A stretch of DNA of 64,000 bases from the NCBI RefSeq assembly GCF_900155535.1, contig NZ_LT706963.1, positions 349,029 to 413,028 on the forward strand, in the 5' to 3' direction. The notes beneath the pieces were generated by a model, which was not told the DNA's origin, ran no database searches, and saw nothing but the letters and a program-made list of their open reading frames with translations. This document shows positions 39,587-47,838 of this stretch, piece after piece (position 1 is the stretch's first letter; each line of letters opens with the position of its first letter). The position numbers and the translations under genes were made by a program. Origin of the DNA: Corynebacterium urinipleomorphum. GTDB lineage: Bacteria > Actinomycetota > Actinomycetes > Mycobacteriales > Mycobacteriaceae.

Positions 39587-42400
39587 TTAGGGATCGTGTG
39601 TGACATCATTACTGGGTTTATCGCTCAGGATTTCGATTCCAAGTTCTGAGGTATATCGAATTCTGAACCGCCCAAGGGCGGCTTCACCTGCCTCGTCTAA
39701 GGGCAGTGCGAGCTGTCCTTTGAGTAAGTAGTGCTTGTTCCATGCCGTGGGCGTGAGTTGTTCGAGTGTGCCAACCACATCCTCAAAATCTGCGTCGTAC
39801 CGAGTAATGCGCGTTGGGAGGCGGACGGCACTTGAAGCCAGGTGGAATGCTTGGCGATAGCTCAGGTCTGGGTCGCCGGTGATCACCCAATCGGTGCCTA
39901 AGGGGACATACTCCTGCTCGTCACCGGTAATCGGAATGACTTCGACCGTTGGTTCTGTGTCGCGTACCTGTGCAGCACCCATTTCGTCATCCCCAAGGGT
40001 GACAGTGGCTTGTTCGAGATCGCCGAAGAGGTCACCTAACCGGTTGCACTCATCGGGGGGTTTGATGCGGAAGCTCTTCGATCTTGCATGTGCCGTCTTT
40101 ACCCGTGCACTGTCCGCGATTAATGCCTTTTCCCATTCCTCCGCCCATTCGCTTGGCAGGTCCTGTTCGGGTGCATAAACATTGCGTACAAGTGCTGCTA
40201 CGTCATCCGGCCTCTTAAAGGTAGTGGGCAGGTGATGAATGGTTGAAAGTAAGACCTTTAAGCCGTAGATGGCTTCCGCGCCTGAATCGAGCACCGGATG
40301 AGGGGTAAGTGACTCGATGCCGCGAACCAGTACTTTTGGTTCACGTACGTGTGATGGGCGGTCAGCTTCCGGACGGTCGTGGCGGTGTAGACGTCCAATA
40401 CGTTGAATTATGAGATCCATGGGTGCGATGTCTGTGACCAGGACGTCAGCGTCGATGTCCAGACTTTGTTCGGCAACTTGGGTAGCTACCACGATTTTGC
40501 GGTATGGCCTGCCTTCATCGCGGTGAGCATCTGGTCCGAGTTCTTCGCGCAGGCGGTCTTCTTTTGCGGAGCGCTCCCAGGCCATAAATCCAGCGTGGTG
40601 TAGTTCAACCTCGTCGGGGTGGGAGAGCTTGAAGGCACGATATGTGTCTTGTGCTCGGGCGATGGTGTTGCAGATGATAAGGGCTACTCCACCATCATCC
40701 AGCAACGTATCAATGTGTTTCTGGAGCTCACTGAGTGAGTCGTCGATCACCTCGATCAAGGCTTCGAGGTTCGTGGGGCTGGGCTCGGGAGTGATGCTCT
40801 GCTGATCAGTTTGAGACGCCACGGTGATGAGCGGATATGCATCAGACGGGTTGACGATGTCCCGACCAGTGAATGCTTTGACCAGTGAATTGCGTCGATC
40901 CGGTGGGAGAGTGGCTGACATCATGATGACTGTCGCGCCGTACTTGGCAAGCCACTCAAGCGTCGTCTCAAGATAGTCAGAGGTATACGTGTCGTACGCG
41001 TGGACCTCATCGAAGATGATGATTTTTCCAGCTAGGGCGACGTGCCGCAGCATGGAATAACGCTGTCGCAATGCCATCATGAGTACCTGGTCTACGGTTC
41101 CCACAACCACATTTGAGAGCAGCCCGCGGCGGCGTCCGCTCATCCAAGAACTTGCGATGACATTCCCGCCGGCAGCACTGTCCTCGCCGATCCCTTTGAA
41201 GCGCAGTTGCTGATATGGCTGGGACAGTTGATTCTTCGAGTGGGCGAGATATAGCGATGACACAGTTTCTGGATCTGTGACGTTCTTGGCCCAAGTGATT
41301 GTCCGTTCGAGCAAGCCATTCGCGGTGGCCATCGTTGGTGCCGCAAAGTAGATTCCCTGCGATTGAGTGGCGTTTGCGATGATGTGCGCAGTGGCAAGGG
41401 CGGCTTCTGTTTTGCCCACTCCGGTTTCTGCTTCAAGGACGATCAGTGAGGGGCCAGTCACTGATTTCCCTGCCTCAGCCATGGCTGCCTGGACACTTCT
41501 CGCACGGAAGTTCTCCGGCCAGTTGAAGGAGTTTCGATAATGCTTATCGACGTCATCTTCTACCGACGCCCCGTTCCATGGACGTGTTAAATCAGTGGAT
41601 TGCATTCCGGAGCGAACTCGTTCATCTTGGTCTGCGGAGACCATCATGGGAAAGGCATCAGGATTCGATGCGATCCAATCTGCAATGACAACGAGACCAG
41701 TGAGTAGCTGTATCACCGCGGGGTCCGGGTATGAGCCATCTTTCAATGCTTCAAGAGTGGGCTCGATATCAGTGACATCGGCCATGACGTCCAGTAGTTC
41801 GTATTGCACATCCTGCCATTCCTGCGAATAGATGCTCAGAATGGTTTCGATGTGTTCCTTTTCGCCGTCTGCGGATGAAACGCCGTGGTGGGCGTCTGCC
41901 ACGGCAGCAAGTCGTTCTGCGGTGGGGTAGTCAAACCCTTTATCCATGAGCCAATTTGCAATCAGGATCCCTGAGCAGATGCCGTGAGGCATTTTCTTGC
42001 GGCCTTTTTCTAAGCCACTGGTCCGAAGCGGCAGACCAGCATCAGTCAGGTTTGAGATGAGATGCTCGAATCCACCTCTCTTTTCCAGTTGGGTCTGGAA
42101 TTTTAAGCAGGCCTTGCCTGCGTCGTGCGTGCCCGCTAGCCAGATGTACAGGTTCCGGACCTGGTTCTTGGTGATCCCTAAACCGTCGGCCAGTTGTTGC
42201 TTGAGTGGTTCTGCAACCCAAGTGTCATAGACGGCCCCCGCCACTCCGGCTGTATCCATGAGGTGCTGCGGAAGATTGAGGTAGCCGTTCTCATCCCCTG
42301 ACTTTGCCCACAGTGCCCGAGCTTGCTCGCTGAAGCTTGGAGCAAGCGCGTCCTCTCGAACGGATTGTTCGAGAAACGGTCTGCTGTGTCGCTCCCTCAT
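39587..42400 (-). CDS. cas3: CRISPR-associated helicase/nuclease Cas3
   Basis: A 937-residue HD-DExH Cas3 that nicks, unwinds and degrades DNA opened by Cascade. HD nuclease residues: His46 (LPQHLMDTA), His92-Asp93 (AGTHDAGK) and the HH of VADAHHGVSS. Helicase motifs: Walker A EAETGVGKTEAAL, DEVH box IIIFDEVHAYDTY, SATLP, and motif VI QRIGRLHRHDR. All are intact, so interference should be functional. ATG 42400 with AAGGAG seven bases upstream. It is the first cas gene and diverges from the array, with the leader between them. Base composition of this operon is visibly more A/T-rich than its neighbours. Confidence 0.96.
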   Translation of the reverse strand: MRERHSRPFLEQSVREDALAPSFSEQARALWAKSGDENGYLNLPQHLMDTAGVAGAVYDTWVAEPLKQQLADGLGITKNQVRNLYIWLAGTHDAGKACLKFQTQLEKRGGFEHLISNLTDAGLPLRTSGLEKGRKKMPHGICSGILIANWLMDKGFDYPTAERLAAVADAHHGVSSADGEKEHIETILSIYSQEWQDVQYELLDVMADVTDIEPTLEALKDGSYPDPAVIQLLTGLVVIADWIASNPDAFPMMVSADQDERVRSGMQSTDLTRPWNGASVEDDVDKHYRNSFNWPENFRARSVQAAMAEAGKSVTGPSLIVLEAETGVGKTEAALATAHIIANATQSQGIYFAAPTMATANGLLERTITWAKNVTDPETVSSLYLAHSKNQLSQPYQQLRFKGIGEDSAAGGNVIASSWMSGRRRGLLSNVVVGTVDQVLMMALRQRYSMLRHVALAGKIIIFDEVHAYDTYTSDYLETTLEWLAKYGATVIMMSATLPPDRRNSLVKAFTGRDIVNPSDAYPLITVASQTDQQSITPEPSPTNLEALIEVIDDSLSELQKHIDTLLDDGGVALIICNTIARAQDTYRAFKLSHPDEVELHHAGFMAWERSAKEDRLREELGPDAHRDEGRPYRKIVVATQVAEQSLDIDADVLVTDIAPMDLIIQRIGRLHRHDRPEADRPSHVREPKVLVRGIESLTPHPVLDSGAEAIYGLKVLLSTIHHLPTTFKRPDDVAALVRNVYAPEQDLPSEWAEEWEKALIADSARVKTAHARSKSFRIKPPDECNRLGDLFGDLEQATVTLGDDEMGAAQVRDTEPTVEVIPITGDEQEYVPLGTDWVITGDPDLSYRQAFHLASSAVRLPTRITRYDADFEDVVGTLEQLTPTAWNKHYLLKGQLALPLDEAGEAALGRFRIRYTSELGIEILSDKPSNDVTHDP

Positions 42401-42558
42401 GATCTACTCCTTATTGAAAAGGTTCTGTCGCTTGGATCGCTTACGTCTGACTTTAATGTACCTCAAGAAACTTAATCTTAGGTATCTCACAAGAACAACT
42501 TAAGATAATTCCTGGGCCGGGTTATTTAGTTATAACAACCTCTATTCACCTACGGTTA

Positions 42559-42586
42559 GCTCATCCCCATCTAATGGGGATGAGCC
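42559..42586 (+). repeat. Repeat-like element 1 in the leader (hairpin with repeat 3' end)
   Basis: 28 bases whose last 11 (GGGGATGAGCC) are identical to the last 11 of the CRISPR repeat, 17 of 28 positions matching overall. It is also a near-perfect hairpin (GCTCATCCCCAT / CTA / ATGGGGATGAGC) followed by CTTTGTTTTT. It could alternatively be a rho-independent terminator. Confidence 0.55.
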
Positions 42587-42607
42587 TTTGTTTTTGTGCG
42601 ATTGGCT

Positions 42608-42635
42608 CACTTCCCCGCGTAAGCGGGGTACCATC
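42608..42635 (+). repeat. Repeat-like element 2 in the leader (repeat stem-loop core)
   Basis: Contains TCCCCGCGTAAGCGGGG, the repeat hairpin core with one changed loop base, but has lost the repeat ends (17 of 28 positions match). It lies 21 bases after element 1 and 64 bases before the first true repeat, so it is off the 61-base register of the array. Confidence 0.6.
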
Positions 42636-42699
42636 AATTCGGGTTCGAAAGTTGTCCCTTCAATGAGTGGACAGCCATCCTTTCCGCAGGCTGGGAAGG

Positions 42700-45600
42700 G
42701 TGCTCCCCGCGTGAGCGGGGATGAGCCCGAGTTCGGATTCCGCCTTCGACACGGACTCGGTGTGCTCCCCGCGTGAGCGGGGATGAGCCCAACGACTGCC
42801 CAAGCTCTTCAACAGGACGGTTGTGCTCCCCGCGTGAGCGGGGATGAGCCCCGCGCCTGGCATTTCGCCGATGAGGCCCGGCCGTGCTCCCCGCGTGAGC
42901 GGGGATGAGCCGGAATTGCAGGTCACCCATTGCGATACTGTGATGTGCTCCCCGCGTGAGCGGGGATGAGCCCTCAACCGTGACCACATCCCCCACACGA
43001 AAATCGTGCTCCCCGCGTGAGCGGGGATGAGCCTTCAGCAGCCCAGGAGCAGGCTGCGTCTTGCCAGTGCTCCCCGCGTGAGCGGGGATGAGCCCCCGTT
43101 GTTATCGAACAGGTAGTTCAAGATTCGGTGCTCCCCGCGTGAGCGGGGATGAGCCCGCCCCGGGCACCCCTGCGGAGAACGTGGCCACGTGCTCCCCGCG
43201 TGAGCGGGGATGAGCCCAACCTCCCGACCATCTGGAACGCTGTGAAATCGTGCTCCCCGCGTGAGCGGGGATGAGCCCACCGTGACCGTGTTGCCCGAAA
43301 CACGAGACCGGTGCTCCCCGCGTGAGCGGGGATGAGCCCCAGGGGCAGGCCATTGTGATGGAGGAGATCGCGTGCTCCCCGCGTGAGCGGGGATGAGCCC
43401 GCCGACAACCCAGCAGCAACCAGGGTGGACAGGTGCTCCCCGCGTGAGCGGGGATGAGCCCGCCGTGATGCCCGCATTCAACGCGATCCGCGAGTGCTCC
43501 CCGCGTGAGCGGGGATGAGCCCATTTCGAGGACCGGGATGCCACGGGACTGCAGGTGCTCCCCGCGTGAGCGGGGATGAGCCCCACGAGACCAAGGAGGA
43601 GCCCATGAGCTGCCAGTGCTCCCCGCGTGAGCGGGGATGAGCCCAAGATCAATGGCTGGGGCTACGGCGTTGTGGCGTGCTCCCCGCGTGAGCGGGGATG
43701 AGCCTTGGGTGGATTCGTCGGTTTGGCGGTCTACCAAGTGCTCCCCGCGTGAGCGGGGATGAGCCCCACCGGGTGGTGCGCGCCGGGTCAGTGTTAGCGT
43801 GCTCCCCGCGTGAGCGGGGATGAGCCCCCCTGGAGCGCAACAATCAGAGTCGACTTACGGTGCTCCCCGCGTGAGCGGGGATGAGCCCGCGGATCAGTAC
43901 CCCGGCTGGTCCATCGGCCAGTGCTCCCCGCGTGAGCGGGGATGAGCCCGCGGTCACCAGGAAATCCCACCCGGTCTTGATGTGCTCCCCGCGTGAGCGG
44001 GGATGAGCCCCACCACCGACAAGGTGTCGAAAGCGCCTGCGAGTGCTCCCCGCGTGAGCGGGGATGAGCCCTGCGCGAGGAAAACGCCAAACACCGCAAC
44101 AAAGTGCTCCCCGCGTGAGCGGGGATGAGCCCTCCCGCCCGATGAAAGCACCGGAGAAGTCCGCGTGCTCCCCGCGTGAGCGGGGATGAGCCCGCACTGA
44201 ACAGTAAATTCCGTAGGGAGACTGAGTGCTCCCCGCGTGAGCGGGGATGAGCCCACCCGGTGCTGCCACACCGGCCAACACAGAAAGTGCTCCCCGCGTG
44301 AGCGGGGATGAGCCGTCACCCCCGGCCAAAAGGTGCGCGAGGGGCAAGTGCTCCCCGCGTGAGCGGGGATGAGCCCCGCGCCGGAACCGGTCATACTCCA
44401 AGGACATGGTGCTCCCCGCGTGAGCGGGGATGAGCCCACGAGCAGCCACCACCCCCTCCGACTCCGACGGTGCTCCCCGCGTGAGCGGGGATGAGCCCGT
44501 GGATCATCCGGCCGGAACCACGTTTGAGCTGTGCTCCCCGCGTGAGCGGGGATGAGCCGGCGGGTGGACATACGAGGACAAGCTCGAACTGGTGCTCCCC
44601 GCGTGAGCGGGGATGAGCCCGCAACGCGGACCAGGAGCAGGAGAGGGCGGCCGTGCTCCCCGCGTGAGCGGGGATGAGCCTGCGTCGCGGCGTTGCTTCT
44701 CGTCGGTCACCACGTGCTCCCCGCGTGAGCGGGGATGAGCCGTCGAGGTGCAAGCCGAACTAGAACCTGTGTTTGTGCTCCCCGCGTGAGCGGGGATGAG
44801 CCGTCGAGGTGCAAGCCGAACTAGAACCTGTGTTTGTGCTCCCCGCGTGAGCGGGGATGAGCCGCGCACGCCGACGAAAAGGACGCCAAGAAACGCGTGC
44901 TCCCCGCGTGAGCGGGGATGAGCCCCAAGCGGAACGGAGACGAACCAACCGGAACCGGTGCTCCCCGCGTGAGCGGGGATGAGCCCGCAACGCACCAGAA
45001 ACACGAACCATAACTAGCGTGCTCCCCGCGTGAGCGGGGATGAGCCGGCCGAAGATACTGGCAGTCTCAGCGAGGATCTGTGCTCCCCGCGTGAGCGGGG
45101 ATGAGCCCCACCGCCCTGTGGACTAGTCGAGTCGTACCCAGTGCTCCCCGCGTGAGCGGGGATGAGCCGGTCGCTGACGCCGAGAAAAAGCTCGCGCGTG
45201 TGTGCTCCCCGCGTGAGCGGGGATGAGCCCCCCCGCGACGCAACTTGGTATTCAAGCCGTCAGTGCTCCCCGCGTGAGCGGGGATGAGCCCTCCCGGCCT
45301 GCGGTACGCTGCGCCGCCTCGTCGTGCTCCCCGCGTGAGCGGGGATGAGCCCAAAGCGGGGGTAACTCGTCTTTTAGCTGTCGAGTGCTCCCCGCGTGAG
45401 CGGGGATGAGCCCCTGTCCGGCGCGGACGAATACGTGTTCACGAAGTGCTCCCCGCGTGAGCGGGGATGAGCCCATGTAACAGACCCCGCAGAGTGAATC
45501 CCAGTTGTGCTCCCCGCGTGAGCGGGGATGAGCCCTAGCCCGCCTGGGACTGCCCGCCGAACTATTCGTGCTCCCCGCGTGAGCGGGGATGAGCCCAGTG

Positions 45601-46815
45601 GCGGACCCGGCGAAGACTGGCCGATCACGTGCTCCCCGCGTGAGCGGGGATGAGCCCCGCAACCAGGAAATCGTTGACATTAACGGCACGTGCTCCCCGC
45701 GTGAGCGGGGATGAGCCCTCGCATACGTGCAGCGCTACTGGTAGCCGCCCGTGCTCCCCGCGTGAGCGGGGATGAGCCCCATTGGCCTGCTTGGGCGAGT
45801 TTTTCTCGTAGGTGCTCCCCGCGTGAGCGGGGATGAGCCCTCCCCCAGACCAACCCGCCACGCGAATACCGAGTGCTCCCCGCGTGAGCGGGGATGAGCC
45901 CCCAAAGGTGCTTCTGGATACCACCCAGCTTGAGTGCTCCCCGCGTGAGCGGGGATGAGCCCTCCCCCAGACCAACCCGCCACGCGAATACCGAGTGCTC
46001 CCCGCGTGAGCGGGGATGAGCCCCATTCATAAAGGCTGATGGCACCCCACTCAACGTGCTCCCCGCGTGAGCGGGGATGAGCCCCTTCCGGGGGCTTGCG
46101 CTAAGTTGCCGAGGGCGTGCTCCCCGCGTGAGCGGGGATGAGCCCCCAAAGGTGCTTCTGGATACCACCCAGCTTGAGTGCTCCCCGCGTGAGCGGGGAT
46201 GAGCCCAATTCCCGAACAGCGAACCGAACCACCCAGTTGTGCTCCCCGCGTGAGCGGGGATGAGCCCAAGATCCGCAAGCACAAGATCAAGTAGCCCGAG
46301 TGCTCCCCGCGTGAGCGGGGATGAGCCCTACATATGACAATCCGATAATTTTTGGTGCTTGTGCTCCCCGCGTGAGCGGGGATGAGCCCAGGGGCTGGAT
46401 CGCGTTGCGGACACCGTCGGCGTGCTCCCCGCGTGAGCGGGGATGAGCCGATCCCCATTGATGAGAGAAGCGACGGGATGGAGTGCTCCCCGCGTGAGCG
46501 GGAATGAGCCCGCCAGCACATGCGCCAGCTGCACCTCGTCCGAGTGCTCCCCGCGTGAGCGGGGATGAGCCCATCTGTTGGTAACATTCGACCTGGGGAA
46601 ACAGGTGCTCCCCGCGTGAGCGGGGATGAGCCCCGTTACGCGTACACCCAGAAATGAGCTACGTCGTGCTCCCCGCGTGAGCGGGGATGAGCCCATGGGC
46701 TACATGTTCTACGGTTGTTCGTCGCTGTGCTCCCCGCGTGAGCGGGGATGAGCCTTCGCGGTGGTAGCGGACGTTGTCGCCGGAGACGTGCTCCCCGCTT
46801 GAGCGGGGATGAGCC
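42700..46815 (+). CRISPR. Type I-E CRISPR array, 68 repeats and 67 spacers
   Basis: The repeats are 28 bases, beginning GTGCTCCCCGCG and ending GCGGGGATGAGCC, with a CCCCGC/GCGGGG hairpin. The repeat orientation shows transcription on the plus strand, away from cas3. Spacers are 33 bases (period 61) except the first, which is 34. Nearly all repeats are identical; exceptions are a G-to-A change in the repeat starting 46483 and a G-to-T change in the last repeat (46788-46815). Both are at the right end, marking it as the old (trailer) end. Three spacers are present twice. By my count 54 of 67 spacers begin with C. All cas genes are intact, so the array is probably active. Confidence 0.98.
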
Positions 46816-47119
46816 CCGTGACACCGTCATCGCTGGCCTTGATGATGGGCATGTTCTTTGCCAACAAAGCACTGCGTCGTCCAGACTAGACGCGCGTCCA
46901 GGGGCTTTCCCTCCCGCACTTTCTGGAGCGGTGCGGGATGCCTCTGAGGTTTCTGGGGGCACGATCCCTATACCCATCTTCTCATCCGTTTGCCCTGCCG
47001 ATCCCTGAGATCTCGGTAAAGTACGAAACGGACGTGCGCTGCCCGCGTGAATCCACCCCGGTGCCTCTTCGCGGCCCGGGGTCGTTTGCGCGGTTCAGTG
47101 CTTTGTAGAGGAGGCATCA
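46816..47119 (+). promoter_or_regulatory. Array trailer and upstream region of the tubulin/vWA operon
   Basis: No gene seen in these 304 bases. TAAAGT at 47017-47022 is a possible -10 box with no good -35. ACCCCGG (47055-47061) and CCGGGGT (47076-47082) form a hairpin in the presumed 5' UTR. GAGGAGG (47108-47114) is the ribosome-binding site of the first gene. Confidence 0.4.
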
Positions 47120-47815
47120 ATGACCAACCAGCAGCCACCGTTCGGCGGCGGATTCCCGCAACCGGGACCGGGAAGCCCAGGTACGGGAGGATCAAGTGTG
47201 TGGGGGTCCGGTGCTCCCACCGCGCCGTCGCAAGGGAATTCGCCGTGGGGCAATCCGGTCCAGGGCGGTCAGGATTTCGGCGGGGGCCAGTCTCCGTTCG
47301 GTGGCGCGCAGCAGTCGTCGCCGCAGACCTCGCCGTGGGGTGCGCCGGAGGCAACGACCGAATCTTTCGATCGGCCGTCCGACCCGTTCGCAGCTGCGAA
47401 TGCCCAGGGGGAGGGTTACACCGGCCGGGTACCGGGGACGTCCAGCCCTGTTGCTCCAAGTGGGGGAGCGGGAGCGGCATCGCGTGAGCCGTCGTCCGCA
47501 CCGGCAACGAGGCTAATCCCGGGGCTGGTTCTCGGTGTCGCCGCGCTGGTGATCACGATCATCCTGCTCGTGGGCAGCATCTCGCCGGTTTCCGGCACTT
47601 ATGCGGGCATGGCTTTCGGTGCGTGGGCGCTGTCGGGTCTAATCGGTGTGTCCTCCCTGGCCTTCTACTTCTCCGAGGACACGCGCCGCCGCGCAAACGG
47701 CATGTACTCCATCGTTGGATGGAAGCAGGGACTGTACTGGGTCACCTTGGCGGTGTTGTTCATCGCCATCATTTTGTCGTCGCTGTGCATTGCCCTGTGG
47801 GCAGGCAGGCTCTAG
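47120..47815 (+). CDS. Gly/Pro/Gln/Ser-rich membrane protein with three C-terminal helices
   Basis: A 231-residue protein, first gene of the tubulin-like operon. Residues 1-130 are low-complexity with repeated 'SPWG' tags (SVWGSG, NSPWGN, TSPWGAPE) and are presumably cytoplasmic. Three hydrophobic helices follow: LIPGLVLGVAALVITIILL, AGMAFGAWALSGLIGVSSLA and LYWVTLAVLFIAIILSSLC. The same SPWG-type tail ends the vWA protein encoded next, suggesting a shared partner for these motifs. The function is unknown. GAGGAGG lies five bases before the ATG. The following gene starts 23 bases after its stop. Confidence 0.8.
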   Translation: MTNQQPPFGGGFPQPGPGSPGTGGSSVWGSGAPTAPSQGNSPWGNPVQGGQDFGGGQSPFGGAQQSSPQTSPWGAPEATTESFDRPSDPFAAANAQGEGYTGRVPGTSSPVAPSGGAGAASREPSSAPATRLIPGLVLGVAALVITIILLVGSISPVSGTYAGMAFGAWALSGLIGVSSLAFYFSEDTRRRANGMYSIVGWKQGLYWVTLAVLFIAIILSSLCIALWAGRL

Positions 47816-47838
47816 GCGCCGCGAGGAGAACAGGAAAC

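Larger units (their letters stand above)
42401..42699 (+). promoter_or_regulatory. CRISPR leader / cas3-array divergent intergenic region
   Basis: About 300 bases between divergent cas3 and the array, A/T-rich from 42440 to 42560. It should contain the cas promoter (leftward) and the array promoter (rightward; TATAAC at 42531-42536 is one candidate -10). It includes two repeat-like elements described separately. A 15-codon frame with an AGG and an AGA arginine codon (42456-42503) has no Shine-Dalgarno and may be chance. Confidence 0.6.

Noticed and set aside
42456..42503. A 15-codon frame in the CRISPR leader as a gene.
   Set aside because: No ribosome-binding site and too short to judge; mentioned only as part of the crRNA-like hypothesis.
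42608..42635. Counting the leader stem-loop element as the first true repeat of the array.
   Set aside because: Its ends do not match the repeat, and the 64-base gap to the next repeat does not fit the 33-base spacer size.
42634..46587. Many overlapping minus-strand frames through the CRISPR array with repeated peptides such as SSPLTRGA, LIPAHAGST and AHPRSRGEH.
   Set aside because: They are the three-frame translation of the CRISPR repeat and spacers; period 61 cycles the frame. Not proteins.
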